Notes: a model not told the origin generated them from the sequence alone. Positions 36,650 through 46,311 are shown, numbered from the stretch's first letter. The stretch is 64,000 bases of DNA from Vallitalea pronyensis (GCF_018141445.1 NZ_CP058649.1:1197001-1261000), one strand, 5' to 3'. Numbers and translations: made by a program.

Positions 36650-36756
36650 GGAAAGTTCTCAATTTAACAAATGAAATAGAAGCGTTTTTATATGCGTCAA
36701 GGAAACTTTCCTAACGCAACAACTTGCTTCGCAAGACGCGACGTAGTCGCTTTGTT
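36650..36756 (+). repeat. Dispersed hairpin repeat, copy 1
   Basis: About 107 bases sharing AAAGTTCTCAATTTAACAAA, then GAAACTTTCCTAA and a CGTAGTCGCTTTGTTCTA end with two other copies. It contains the hairpins CTTGC-TTC-GCAAG and GCGAC-GTA-GTCGC. It abuts the stop codon of the DUF1189 gene. Confidence 0.7.
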
Positions 36757-37584
36757 CTAGTCTGTCCCATCCATAACATTTCTAGTAGTAGGTTCATCAT
36801 GGTTGTTTCTTAGATGTTTTAGAGCTACATGGACAATGATGGTAATTAGACCATAGTAGAGTAGTATCTTAATACCAAAGGCTATTGGCATTAAGGAGCT
36901 ATTAATGAGTACAATGATAAGGGATGGCAAGGTTAAGGCGTAGATGCCAATCTTATATAATTCATTAAAGGTAAAAGGTGTCTTCATAATGGAATTCATA
37001 ATGAGTCCGATGATGCTTGCAAATAAACTCTCAAGAAACTTCAATAAAAGTGTACCAATAATAATAACGACAAATAATGTACCAAACAATAAGCCTTTCA
37101 TGGTGTGTAAGAATTCAATGACTTTGTATTTATCAATATGCATATCTTCCAAGGTGCTGAAATCAAAAGGTATCGGCGGACTACCAGCTTGGAAGATAAT
37201 AATACGTTCTGGGGTGATTAGGTATCCTACGTCATATCCAGCTAAATCATTGAGATCATACATGCTTTCCATATCTAAAATAAAGATCAAATCTTTGTCT
37301 TGTCGATATACATAAGGTTCATCCATTTCCACATGCAGACGACCGTTTTGAATATCAATAGCAGGTGCATCATCTGATTCAAGGAATGTGATGGTCTGAT
37401 TAATGGATTCGTTTGTTTTATTTGCTAAAACACCAGCGTATATTATACCCAAGACCACAGACAGTAAAACTAAATACCCGATAGCTTTACCTGTGCTTTC
37501 ACGCCGTATTTGGCGATAGACTTCAAAGTCTGTAAAGCTTTTTATAAACTTAACAAAAATGTTTGCCCGCTTTTCATTTTCCAT
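36757..37584 (-). CDS. DUF1189 membrane protein
   Basis: 275 residues with AGGAGATATT ahead of ATG 37584. The N-terminal FVKFIKSFTDFEVYRQIR, a first membrane helix, an extracytoplasmic domain of about 110 residues (DMESMYDLNDLAGYDVGYLI, then PERIIIFQAG) and four C-terminal helices match DUF1189. Function is unknown. The gene is bracketed on both sides by copies of the same dispersed hairpin repeat in the same orientation, so it could have been moved or duplicated as a unit. Confidence 0.8.
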   Translation of the reverse strand: MENEKRANIFVKFIKSFTDFEVYRQIRRESTGKAIGYLVLLSVVLGIIYAGVLANKTNESINQTITFLESDDAPAIDIQNGRLHVEMDEPYVYRQDKDLIFILDMESMYDLNDLAGYDVGYLITPERIIIFQAGSPPIPFDFSTLEDMHIDKYKVIEFLHTMKGLLFGTLFVVIIIGTLLLKFLESLFASIIGLIMNSIMKTPFTFNELYKIGIYALTLPSLIIVLINSSLMPIAFGIKILLYYGLITIIVHVALKHLRNNHDEPTTRNVMDGTD

Positions 37585-37613
37585 AGAATATCTCCTTCAT
37601 TTTTCTCTTATCA

Positions 37614-37726
37614 TAAAGTTCTTTGAACGTAGCATATGAAAATAGACGCGTTTTCATATGCATCAAGATACGTTCTTAACGAAACACCTTGCTTCCCAAG
37701 GTATAACGTAGTCCCTTTGTTATTGT
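37614..37726 (+). repeat. Dispersed hairpin repeat, copy 2
   Basis: Related to copies 1 and 3: AAAGTTCT, then CATATGAAAA / TTTTCATATG as the first stem, GAAACACCTTGCTTC and ACGTAGTCCCTTTGTTATTG. The first stem differs in sequence from copy 3 yet pairs perfectly. It lies upstream of the DUF1189 start. The rest of the 37585-38000 gap holds the promoter of the next gene. Confidence 0.65.
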
Positions 37727-37845
37727 CTTATTGGGAAGTATTCCCATACGACACAATGTTAGCACATATTAAATTTTTCTTCAAGGCGATAGAAAGATTA
37801 ATCTGTAATTTTCATGATTTGTAACAAAGATTTAATGCTACAATA

Positions 37846-37874
37846 TTGTGTTACCATACTTTTTCCCGTATAAT
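37846..37874 (+). promoter_or_regulatory. Promoter of the THUMP methyltransferase gene
   Basis: TTGTGT (37846-37851) and TATAAT (37869-37874) are 17 bases apart, about 127 bases before the start codon. Confidence 0.55.
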
Positions 37875-38000
37875 GAAGATAGTTCAACTGTAAAAAGTTT
37901 ACTATCATATGAACAGGGCATTCAAGAGGTGTATACCTTGAATACTTATGCTAATAATAGAGATACACATGATAAGTGAAAGAAGTTAGGAGTATTAAAC

Positions 38001-39146
38001 ATGTCATATATTGAGTTAACCACACCCTGCATCTTTGGTGTGGAAACTGTACTAAAAAAGGAAATAATGGATTTGGGCTATACCATTAAAGAAGTGGAAG
38101 ATGGTCGTATCACATATGAAGCTGATGAATTGGGTATTTGTCGTTCTAACCTTTGGCTTAGAACAGCTGAAAGGGTCATGATAAAGGTTGGAGATTTTGA
38201 GGCAACCAGCTTTGAAGCATTATTTCAAAAGACGAAAGATTTGCCTTGGGAGAGATGGATACCACAAGATGGCAAGTTCTGGGTTAAAAAAGTAGCTTCT
38301 ATAAAATCCAAGTTATTTAGTCCATCGGATATACAGTCCATTATTAAAAAGGCCATGGTAGAGCGCTTAAAAAGAATCCATGGCGTAAATTGGTTTAAAG
38401 AAGATGGTGCACATTACCCTCTGAGGGTCTTTATTAAGAAAGATCGGGTGTCCATTTGTCTGGATGCCAGTGGAGAAGCTTTACACAGAAGAGGTTATCG
38501 TACGTTAACCAGTAAAGCACCTATTAGTGAAACCTTGGCAGCGGCAATGATACAGCTGTCGCCTTGGAATAAGGAGCGCATCTTAGTGGACCCTTTTTGT
38601 GGCAGCGGCACCATTCCTATCGAGGCCGCTATGATAGCCATGAATATGGCACCAGGTCTTAATCGCGAATATGAAGCAGAAGCATGGAAGCATATTATAC
38701 CACCTAAATTATGGCTAAGAGCTGTTGATGAAGCCAATGACGTGATGGATACCACAAGCAAATTTTCCATATCCGGTTATGACATGGATTATAAGGTATT
38801 GAAATTGGCAAGAGAAAATGCCAAGAATGCTGGTGTTGATCATGTGATTCATCTGCAAGAAAGAGATATGCGTCAGATTCGGCACCCTAAGAAGTACGGT
38901 TTTGTCATTACCAATCCACCTTATGGTGAACGTCTAGAAGACAAAGAGTCCGTTATGGCATTATATAAAGAAATGAAAGTGGCTTTTGATCATCTGGATA
39001 ACTGGTCTTACTATATTATCACATCCTTTGATGATTTTGAGCGCTACTATGGTAAGAAAGCAGATAAAAAGAGAAAACTTTACACGGGTATGATGAAAGC
39101 AAATCTATACCAGTATTTTGGTGATAAACCGCCAAGAAGAAAATAA
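38001..39146 (+). CDS. THUMP-domain SAM-dependent RNA methyltransferase (RlmL/YpsC type)
   Basis: 381 residues with TTAGGAG before ATG 38001. An N-terminal THUMP domain (residues 1-160) for RNA binding precedes the methyltransferase: DPFCGSGTIPIEAAMIA (SAM-binding loop), SGYDMDYKVLKLARENA and the catalytic VITNPPYGERL. Relatives (RlmL N-half, YpsC) methylate guanine N2 in 23S rRNA. It is followed by an unrelated protease gene. Confidence 0.9.
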   Translation: MSYIELTTPCIFGVETVLKKEIMDLGYTIKEVEDGRITYEADELGICRSNLWLRTAERVMIKVGDFEATSFEALFQKTKDLPWERWIPQDGKFWVKKVASIKSKLFSPSDIQSIIKKAMVERLKRIHGVNWFKEDGAHYPLRVFIKKDRVSICLDASGEALHRRGYRTLTSKAPISETLAAAMIQLSPWNKERILVDPFCGSGTIPIEAAMIAMNMAPGLNREYEAEAWKHIIPPKLWLRAVDEANDVMDTTSKFSISGYDMDYKVLKLARENAKNAGVDHVIHLQERDMRQIRHPKKYGFVITNPPYGERLEDKESVMALYKEMKVAFDHLDNWSYYIITSFDDFERYYGKKADKKRKLYTGMMKANLYQYFGDKPPRRK

Positions 39147-39200
39147 ATAAATTGGGGATATGTGGGGTTTTACTAAATTATAGTGAAAAGAGGTTGGAGC

Positions 39201-41099
39201 TTGAAACTTAATCAGTATATTCGAAACTTAGTGGTAAGTATGATTGTTATTGTATGCTTTATACCCTCAACAGTGTCGGCAACCGAAACAGCAGTAGCTG
39301 TAAGCCTTGATAACGTGTATATTGCATATAATGATGAATATGGGAAACCATATATTGACGAGAATAACAGAACGATGGTTCCATTACGATTAACTTTGGA
39401 GCAATATGGAGCGGAAGTTTATTGGGATGGTGAAGCAGGCCTAGTCAGTATTATGCATGGAGGTATAACCGTTCATGTACCGATTGGGGAAAATTATATT
39501 TATCGAAATGGTAAGAAAATAGATAATGATACCCAAGCTGTTATTGTGAATAAACGTACATATTTGCCTATCCGAGTCGTTATGGAAGCTTTTGGATGTG
39601 AAGTGATTTGGGATGGGCATAACCGAGAAGTCGTTATTTATACGCGTGATTATGATGCAGGCGACTCACGATATGATCTGAGGGAAGAAGGGAATGTAAC
39701 GTCTGTAAAAAATCAAGGTGACCTTGGAACATGTTGGGCTTTTGCAGCTCTTGGCGCTATGGAATCCACATTATTAACAAGAACTGGGGAACATTTTGAT
39801 TTCTCAGAGGACAATATGAGTTTAGGCCATGGCTATAATTTAACCCAAGATGAAGGTGGCGATTTCATGCTGGCTTTAGCTTATTTTGCAAGATGGTCTG
39901 GACCTATATATGAAAGAGATGATGAATATGGTGATGGTCAGTCACCAGAAAATACAAAAAGTGTGAAACATCTACAAGAAGCCTTCTTTTTACCATCAAA
40001 AGATAAGAACATGATTAAAGATACGGTTAAAGCTTATGGTGGGTTACATACATCCATTTATTGGGATTTCACAGATGATATACATCATAGTCCCTACTAT
40101 AATCAAGATACATATGCCTACTTTTATAATGGCACCAAAACCATTAACCATGATGTGGTGATTGTTGGATGGGATGATAACTATCCCAAAGAAAATTTTA
40201 AGATTCAGCCCAAGGAAAATGGTGCGTTCATATGTAAAAACAGCTTTGGCATAGATTTTGGTGAAGAAGGTTATTTTTATATGTCCTATGAAGACGTTTA
40301 TATCGGCTCTCAGACCATGGTGTATAGTGGTATAGAAGAGCCTGATAATTACGATAAAATCTATCAATCTGATTGGTTAGGTCTAGTGGGCAACATTGGT
40401 TTTAATACAGATACAGCTTATTTTTCTAATGCCTATACCACAGGTGATAACCAAGAAGCGTTAGCAGCAGTCAGTTTTTATACCACAGGCATGCATTCAA
40501 AATATGAAGTTTATGTGGTAGAGGATTTTAAAGGAAAACCTGATTTTTCACGTATGGTTGCTGTGGAAAAGGGGTTCAAAGAGTTTAAAGGGTATTATAC
40601 CATACCCTTATCAAAACCCATAACCTTGAAAAAAAATCAAAAATTTGCTGTGGTCGTTAAGATAACCACACCAGGCAGTAAATTCCCTATAGCAGCTGAG
40701 TTCAATCGGGATGTTAAATGGATTGACCAAGTAGACATTGAAGATGGGGAAGGGTATATGAGTTATGATGGGGAAAAGTGGGATGACACGGAAGACATTC
40801 TACAAAGTAATGTCTGTTTAAAAGCTTTCACAAAAATCATACAAGATGACAAGGTAGAACCCAATAATCCAAATTATATAGAGTCACTACCTGAGGAACA
40901 GGAAAACGTGGATATACAAGAGTTCAATGAATCAGATAATGGACCATCTGATTCCCCTAGCCCAATACAGAATAGTCAGGAAGAACAACCGGTTAAGACA
41001 ACGCCAGCCGATGAAACGAAACCTGTAAGCAGTCCAGACATTATTCTTGATAAAGACGCAATACATCATAAAGATAAAAAATTACTAGGTTTAACATAA
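39201..41099 (+). CDS. Secreted papain-like (C1) cysteine protease with stalk domain
   Basis: About 632 residues from TTG 39201 (GAGG 8 bases upstream; GTG 39183 is an alternative). A signal peptide (LVVSMIVIVCFIPSTVSA) leads to a copper-amine-oxidase-N type stalk domain (about 40-150; MVPLRLTLEQYGAEVYWDG, LPIRVVMEAFGCEVIWDG). The C1A protease follows: Gln 172 and Cys 178 in NQGDLGTCWAF, His 317 in NHDVVIVGWDD and Asn 347 in ICKNSFG. A beta-sandwich of the lectin-like type found after clostridial C1 proteases comes next, then a Pro/Glu/Ser-rich tail. All catalytic residues are present. Confidence 0.88.
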   Translation: MKLNQYIRNLVVSMIVIVCFIPSTVSATETAVAVSLDNVYIAYNDEYGKPYIDENNRTMVPLRLTLEQYGAEVYWDGEAGLVSIMHGGITVHVPIGENYIYRNGKKIDNDTQAVIVNKRTYLPIRVVMEAFGCEVIWDGHNREVVIYTRDYDAGDSRYDLREEGNVTSVKNQGDLGTCWAFAALGAMESTLLTRTGEHFDFSEDNMSLGHGYNLTQDEGGDFMLALAYFARWSGPIYERDDEYGDGQSPENTKSVKHLQEAFFLPSKDKNMIKDTVKAYGGLHTSIYWDFTDDIHHSPYYNQDTYAYFYNGTKTINHDVVIVGWDDNYPKENFKIQPKENGAFICKNSFGIDFGEEGYFYMSYEDVYIGSQTMVYSGIEEPDNYDKIYQSDWLGLVGNIGFNTDTAYFSNAYTTGDNQEALAAVSFYTTGMHSKYEVYVVEDFKGKPDFSRMVAVEKGFKEFKGYYTIPLSKPITLKKNQKFAVVVKITTPGSKFPIAAEFNRDVKWIDQVDIEDGEGYMSYDGEKWDDTEDILQSNVCLKAFTKIIQDDKVEPNNPNYIESLPEEQENVDIQEFNESDNGPSDSPSPIQNSQEEQPVKTTPADETKPVSSPDIILDKDAIHHKDKKLLGLT

Positions 41100-41120
41100 A
41101 CCATGTGTAGGGGGTAAGAT

Positions 41121-42110
41121 ATGAAGCATCATGTATGTCGAATCCTTAAAGAACTAAAAGATGCAGAAAAGGTGTATATACAACCTCATAATATACCCGA
41201 TCCAGATGCTATTGCCAGTAGTTTTGGGTTGAAAACATTATTAGCTTATAAGGGTATTGAATCAAACATTATACATGTGGAAACCATTGAAAAGGCTAAT
41301 TCCAAAAAGATGGTAGAACTGTTTGGCATTGAGATGACCGTACAAGATACAATCCAATATGATAAAAAAGACTATGTGATACTGGTGGATTCGCAAATTG
41401 GTCATTCCAATATCACCAATCTATTTTATGAAAATCGTTTGGTTGTTGACCATCATGAAGTCACCCAGGATACGTGTGATTACCTTTATCAGGACATAAG
41501 ACCACAGGTAGGTGCATGTGCCTCCATTATAACGGCGTACTTCCAAGAAGAGGATATCCCAATACCCATTAATGTGGCAACAGCCTTATTGTATGGCATC
41601 ATGATGGATACCGATAATCTAACAAGACGTGTAAGTGACTTAGACATTGCTATGTTTTACTTTTTATATAACCAAGCCGACATTCGACTCATTAAATCCC
41701 TGAAGCTCAATCAAATTGTGAAATCCGATCTAATAGCCTATGCAAAAGCCTTAGATAGTGTAGAAATCTATGGGTATCTTGGGTTTGTTCATATTGTGAA
41801 CTGTAATGATTCCTTGTTAGGTACCATAAGTGATATGGTGAATACCATAGAAGGTGTTCTTGTGGTGGTGGCATATGCTAAACGAAGTGATGGGGTGAAG
41901 TTCTCCATTCGTAGTGAGATGAGCAAAGTAAAGGCCAATACCTTAGTACGCTATATCATCCATGATAAAGGTGTTGGAGGAGGACATAATGAGATGGCTG
42001 GTGGTTTTATGTTGGCCGATAAGATGGATTTTCTAAGCAATAAACAATTAGATACCTATATTCGACATCGAGCAATAAGCTATGTAGAGAAGGTTGACCC
42101 ACATTTGTAA
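41121..42110 (+). CDS. DHH-family phosphoesterase (NrnA-like)
   Basis: 329 residues with AGGGGG before ATG 41121. HNIPDPDAIAS (His 23, Asp 27, Asp 29), the DHH motif VVDHHEV (Asp 110, His 111, His 112), MMDTDN and the DHHA1 motif GVGGGHNEMAGG give the DHH-DHHA1 order of NrnA-type nano-RNases/pAp phosphatases. Substrates would be short RNAs, pAp or cyclic dinucleotide products. The first motif carries Pro where many relatives have Ser or Gly (IPDPDA), which is tolerated in the family. It follows the protease by 21 bases. Confidence 0.85.
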   Translation: MKHHVCRILKELKDAEKVYIQPHNIPDPDAIASSFGLKTLLAYKGIESNIIHVETIEKANSKKMVELFGIEMTVQDTIQYDKKDYVILVDSQIGHSNITNLFYENRLVVDHHEVTQDTCDYLYQDIRPQVGACASIITAYFQEEDIPIPINVATALLYGIMMDTDNLTRRVSDLDIAMFYFLYNQADIRLIKSLKLNQIVKSDLIAYAKALDSVEIYGYLGFVHIVNCNDSLLGTISDMVNTIEGVLVVVAYAKRSDGVKFSIRSEMSKVKANTLVRYIIHDKGVGGGHNEMAGGFMLADKMDFLSNKQLDTYIRHRAISYVEKVDPHL

Positions 42111-42139
42111 AAAAGAATGATAAAGGCTGGAGTGATTGG

Positions 42140-43063
42140 ATGAAAGAAAGAACTTTTAAAATCGACGGCTTAGAGGGACATAAGATATTTGTAGTAAGTT
42201 GGCTGCCTGATCATGCAGAAGATATAAAAGGCGTTATTCAAATAGTTCATGGAATGGCCGAACATTGCCTGCGCTATAGGGATTTTGCTACCTTTTTAAC
42301 GCACAACGGATATGGGGTCTATGCACATGATCATCGAGGACATGGACAAAGCCTTGACCAAGAAGAGGATCTGGGGTTTTTTCATGATGATCAAGGGTGG
42401 CAGCATGTTGTGGATGAAGTACATCATGTTACTTCCTATATAAAGGAACATCATCCTAAAGAGCATTTTTTTATTTTAGGGCATAGTATGGGCTCACTGA
42501 TTACAAGAGGGTATATACAACAGTATGGTCATGAAGTAAAAGGTGTTATTATAAGTGGCACAAGCGCAACAAAAGGTATATTAGGTAAAGTGGGTTACTT
42601 ATTAGCTAAAGCCATATGTGCTGTGAAAGGACCACGGCATTACAGCTCGTTGCTTAATCAACTAAGCTTTGGCAGCTTTAATAAAAACTTTGCTCCCAAT
42701 CGGACAGCCTATGATTGGTTAAGTCGAGATAAGAAGCAAGTGGACTGTTATGTGGATGATGAGCGATGCGGCTTTGTATGCACAGCTAAATTTTATATGG
42801 ATTTATTGGCAGGATTGGAACACATCTCTCATAAAGAAAATATTAAAAAAACACCAAAAACATTACCGTTATTTATCATTTCTGGTACCAAAGACCCTGT
42901 AGGAAACATGGGAAAAGGTGTTACCAAAGTCAGCAAGGATTACATTACATGCGGATATCGCGTACAAGTAAAACTCTATGACGAAGGTCGTCATGAGATT
43001 CTTAATGAAACCAACTATATGGAAGTTTATATGGATATATTAAAATTTATCGAGACGGTATAA
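42140..43063 (+). CDS. Alpha/beta hydrolase, monoacylglycerol lipase-like
   Basis: 307 residues. Oxyanion region IVHGMAEH, then YAHDHRGHGQS, the nucleophile elbow GHSMGS (Ser 116), an Asp in ISGTKDPVG and a His in DEGRHEIL make a complete Ser-Asp-His triad. No signal peptide, so a cytoplasmic lysophospholipase or monoacylglycerol lipase is most likely. It follows the DHH gene by 29 bases, probably the same transcript. Confidence 0.88.
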   Translation: MKERTFKIDGLEGHKIFVVSWLPDHAEDIKGVIQIVHGMAEHCLRYRDFATFLTHNGYGVYAHDHRGHGQSLDQEEDLGFFHDDQGWQHVVDEVHHVTSYIKEHHPKEHFFILGHSMGSLITRGYIQQYGHEVKGVIISGTSATKGILGKVGYLLAKAICAVKGPRHYSSLLNQLSFGSFNKNFAPNRTAYDWLSRDKKQVDCYVDDERCGFVCTAKFYMDLLAGLEHISHKENIKKTPKTLPLFIISGTKDPVGNMGKGVTKVSKDYITCGYRVQVKLYDEGRHEILNETNYMEVYMDILKFIETV

Positions 43064-43101
43064 CCTTATGAAGGTTGATTATATAACAGGAGATTAAGTG
43101 A

Positions 43102-43163
43102 GGGGCAGTTTCATAAGAGCAAGTTGATGGTTAGCTTTTTGCTTTTATGAAACGGCCCCTTTT
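43102..43163. terminator. Bidirectional terminator between convergent genes
   Basis: GGGGCAGTTTCATAAGAGCAA (43102-43122, quoted to its final base) pairs with the arm at 43139-43159 ending CGGCCCC, followed by TTTT. It belongs to the same hairpin family as 16812. Confidence 0.85.
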
Positions 43164-43173
43164 ATGATTGTTC

Positions 43174-44082
43174 TTATTCAATAAATTGAGGAGTTGCCAT
43201 ATCGTCAAATGTATACGTCTGCTTAGTCAATTCTTTTTCTAGCATCCATTTATTCACACGTTCAAGTTCCGATTCATCAGGTAAGCTTGCATGCTCATAA
43301 GCAGGCAACGTAAGGGTATCACGTGTTGTTGGCGGAAAGCCAGCTTTTTCCATGACCACATCCATATAAGTCTCACGGTCTGTATCTTTTATATAATCAA
43401 CGGCCTGATTATATCCACGATAAAAATCAGATATGAGGCCAGCCTTTTTATCAATGGATGCTTGTGAGAAAATCATCACTGCTGGGTTTGTACCAATGGC
43501 ATCACTGGTTGTGACATAGGTACCACCATTAAGAACAGCAGCATGAGCCAGAGGTTCTGGTAGCATAGCTAAGTCAATTTTACCATGTTGAAGCATTTCT
43601 AATCGAGTAGGCATCTTAGGTATTGCTACTTTATTTAATCCCATGTCTTGACTTAAGGCATAGATATCGGTCAGATATTCAATGATGGTGTTGCTGGATA
43701 TGCCAATAGAAGTATCTGCTTTTATAGCATCAGCTTGTAAACCAGGGGTTGTAACAATAGCAAAGGCTCCCTGTGTTTTTGATGTCACCTGCATATCAAA
43801 TTGATTATCTTTTAAGAAGATAGCAGATAATAAGTCAGAAGCTGTACCATCAATATTCCCTGTCTGCAAAGCTGTATCTCTGTCCACAGCACTTTTAAAA
43901 TAAGACAGTTCAATGTGTTCACCCAGATAGCCATTTTCTTTAGCAAGAATCATGGGAATACTATCCAGATTAGGCAAAACACCAATGGTTAACGTGGTGG
44001 GTTCTTTTTTTGAACATCCTGCAAACATAATCAAGATGCTGATGGTTAATACTGTTAGTAGGTAGATTTTTATTTTGTTCAT
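43174..44082 (-). CDS. Substrate-binding lipoprotein of an NMT1/TauT-type ABC transporter
   Basis: 302 residues. The lipobox MFAGC after a short membrane segment marks a lipoprotein. The mature part is a periplasmic-binding fold of the ThiY/SsuA/TauA type: LTIGVLPNLDSIPMILAKEN, YFKSAVDRDTALQTGNID, GTASDLLSAIF, LEMLQHGKIDLAMLPEP. It is encoded alone and opposite to the electron-transfer locus. The ATPase and permease of matching class lie 7-8 kb away (50.5-52.0 kb) without a binding protein of their own, so the three may form one transporter. The ligand is not readable. Confidence 0.85.
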   Translation of the reverse strand: MNKIKIYLLTVLTISILIMFAGCSKKEPTTLTIGVLPNLDSIPMILAKENGYLGEHIELSYFKSAVDRDTALQTGNIDGTASDLLSAIFLKDNQFDMQVTSKTQGAFAIVTTPGLQADAIKADTSIGISSNTIIEYLTDIYALSQDMGLNKVAIPKMPTRLEMLQHGKIDLAMLPEPLAHAAVLNGGTYVTTSDAIGTNPAVMIFSQASIDKKAGLISDFYRGYNQAVDYIKDTDRETYMDVVMEKAGFPPTTRDTLTLPAYEHASLPDESELERVNKWMLEKELTKQTYTFDDMATPQFIE

Positions 44083-44328
44083 GAAAACATCCTTTCAACT
44101 ACGTTTTACAGAGGATAAAAAAGCTAATGGTATTAAATTATACTACAAAGCCTAAGATGTCAATAACCAAAACCGTTAACAAAAGTTACAAAATGTGCAA
44201 AAAGGCTTTTATCGTATATTTTATGATATACTGGTGCAAGAACATGCAATAACTTATACCGCTAACAGTTAATTTTTTAACATAGTATATGCCATTATAT
44301 ATGATATCTTTCAAGGAGGAACACCGAC

Positions 44329-46233
44329 GTGAAAAAACGTATTATAATCTTAGGTGCTGGCTATGCAGGGGTTCATGCAGGCAAGTTACTTCACAAAAAA
44401 TTTAGAAAAGATGATACCGTTGAGATAACGTTGATAGACCGTAAACCTTACCACACACTTATGACAGAGCTTCATGAGGTTGCTGGTCATCGTACGAATG
44501 AAGATGCTATAAGAGTGGATATTCGTAAAATCTTTGCTAAACGTAAAGTGGACTTTATACAGGCCGATATTGCGTCCATTGATTTTGAAATGCAAGAACT
44601 TCGGTCCAAAGATGATATAACATTCTCATACGATTATTTAGTGATTGGTACAGGTAGTGAACCTTGTGACTATGGCATTGAAGGGGTAAGTGAACATGCG
44701 ATGACACTATGGTCCTATGAAGATGCTGTAAGAATACGTGAACACATTCTTCATATGTTTCGAGAAGCCGTAAAAGAAACCAACCCCAAAAAGCGTAAAA
44801 GTCTCCTTAACTTTATTGTTGCCGGGGCAGGTTTTACAGGTGTAGAGATGGTTGGGGAGTTGGTTGAATGGACCAAAGTCCTAGCCCATGAGTTCAAAGT
44901 GGATAGAGAAGAAATAAATGTATCCATCGTGGATATATTACCTAAAATATTACCGATACTGCCAGATAAACTGATTCATAAAGCTACGCGACGACTCTAT
45001 AAAATGGGTGTCAATGTGCTGCTGGACAGCCCAATTGAAAAGGTAGATAAAACCTATGCCTCTATTGGTGGACAGATTGTGCATACCCATACCGTTATTT
45101 GGACAGCTGGTGTCATGGGTTGTTCATTTGGAGCCAATTTAGGGCTGACTATGGGCAAAAAAGGTCGGGTACAAGTCAACGCATACATGCAGTCCATTGA
45201 TGATGACCATGTGTATCTTATTGGTGATAACGCATATTTTGAAGAAGATCATCATCCTGTTCCTCAGATTGTTGAGGCAGCTCATCAAACAGCAGAGACG
45301 GCTGTGCATAATATTCACGCTGATATTACAGGGAAAGAAAAAGAAAAATTTAAATCCAATATCCGTGGTTTTATGGTATCCATCGGTTCCAGATATGGTG
45401 TGGCGAATATAGGTGCTAAGAAACCTGTTGCTCTATCTGGTTGGTTAGCCATGCTAATGAAGCACCTGATTAACATGGTGTATCTCTTTAAGATTGCAGG
45501 TGTTAACCGAACATTTTCATATATGCTCCATGAATTTTTCCATGTGAAAGATCGGAGAAGCTTTGTAGGTGGTCATTTCTCAAAAGCATCCCCTAATTTC
45601 TTCCTTTTACCATTTAGGGTTTATTTAGGTGTCATGTGGATGATAGAAGGGTTCAAAAAGATTGATGAAGGTTGGTTAAAAGAAGCTAAGATGATTGCTT
45701 CTGATGCCGCATCAACCATCAGTGGCGCAGTAGAAACAGCAACAGATGCCGTATCAGCAGCCAGTGGCGCAGCAGCAACAGCAACAGATGCGGTGACAGC
45801 AGCAAGTGGCGCAGTAGCCACAGCAACAGATGCGGTGACAGCAGCAACACAAGTAGGCGAACAAGTCAGCCAATATGGTGAACCCCTTATAAAAAATGTA
45901 CCAGGTTTTATGCAGTGGATCATTGATAATATTGTGGCACCTAATGCAGTGGCGTTTCAAACGGTGATGGTTATCACGGAGATTGTACTGGGTGCATGTC
46001 TCATTATTGGTTTATTTACGTTCGTTTGGTCCATTGTAAGTGCAGGTTTAACCGTAATGATTACATTAACAGGTATGTCAGATGCCTCCATACTCTGGTA
46101 TTTCTTCGGTAGTATCGCACTTATAGGCGGCTCAGGTTCTATGTTTGGACTGGATTATTATATCTTGCCATGGTTAAAAAAACGGTGGAAGAAGATAGGG
46201 ATTGTTCGGAAATCCTATCTCTATTTTGATTAA
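44329..46233 (+). CDS. Type II NADH dehydrogenase with C-terminal membrane domain (Ndh2-like)
   Basis: 634 residues. An N-terminal FAD motif (IILGAGYAGVHAG, 6-18), a second Rossmann (FIVAGAGFTGVEMVGEL, about 163-179) and IWTAGV plus VYLIGDNAYF make a type II NADH:quinone oxidoreductase. Unlike plain Ndh, about 190 residues follow: a membrane helix (FRVYLGVMWMIEGF), a 42-residue Ala/Thr/Ser repeat stretch, then three more helices (VAFQTVMVITEIVLGACLII onward). Listeria Ndh2 of flavin-based extracellular electron transfer also has an added membrane domain. GGAGG precedes GTG 44329. A hairpin follows at 46312, so it may be a separate transcript from the next genes. Confidence 0.85.
   Translation: MKKRIIILGAGYAGVHAGKLLHKKFRKDDTVEITLIDRKPYHTLMTELHEVAGHRTNEDAIRVDIRKIFAKRKVDFIQADIASIDFEMQELRSKDDITFSYDYLVIGTGSEPCDYGIEGVSEHAMTLWSYEDAVRIREHILHMFREAVKETNPKKRKSLLNFIVAGAGFTGVEMVGELVEWTKVLAHEFKVDREEINVSIVDILPKILPILPDKLIHKATRRLYKMGVNVLLDSPIEKVDKTYASIGGQIVHTHTVIWTAGVMGCSFGANLGLTMGKKGRVQVNAYMQSIDDDHVYLIGDNAYFEEDHHPVPQIVEAAHQTAETAVHNIHADITGKEKEKFKSNIRGFMVSIGSRYGVANIGAKKPVALSGWLAMLMKHLINMVYLFKIAGVNRTFSYMLHEFFHVKDRRSFVGGHFSKASPNFFLLPFRVYLGVMWMIEGFKKIDEGWLKEAKMIASDAASTISGAVETATDAVSAASGAAATATDAVTAASGAVATATDAVTAATQVGEQVSQYGEPLIKNVPGFMQWIIDNIVAPNAVAFQTVMVITEIVLGACLIIGLFTFVWSIVSAGLTVMITLTGMSDASILWYFFGSIALIGGSGSMFGLDYYILPWLKKRWKKIGIVRKSYLYFD
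45721..45846 (+). repeat. Three in-frame 42-base repeats inside the NADH dehydrogenase gene
   Basis: Units start at 45721, 45763 and 45805, each encoding 14 residues: SGAVETATDAVSAA, SGAAATATDAVTAA, SGAVATATDAVTAA. The segment joins the first and second membrane helices of the C-terminal domain. Unit number could vary by slippage. Confidence 0.85.
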
Positions 46234-46311
46234 CAACGACCCATTAAAATGTTGGGCTTCAAAAATATTGTGTTCAATATGTTAGTGTCCTATAGCGTTT
46301 GGATAAACTAT

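Noticed and set aside
45621..45960. Minus-strand ORFs with Cys- or Ala-rich repeats
   Set aside because: They are artefacts of the 42-base repeats in the NADH dehydrogenase gene read in reverse.
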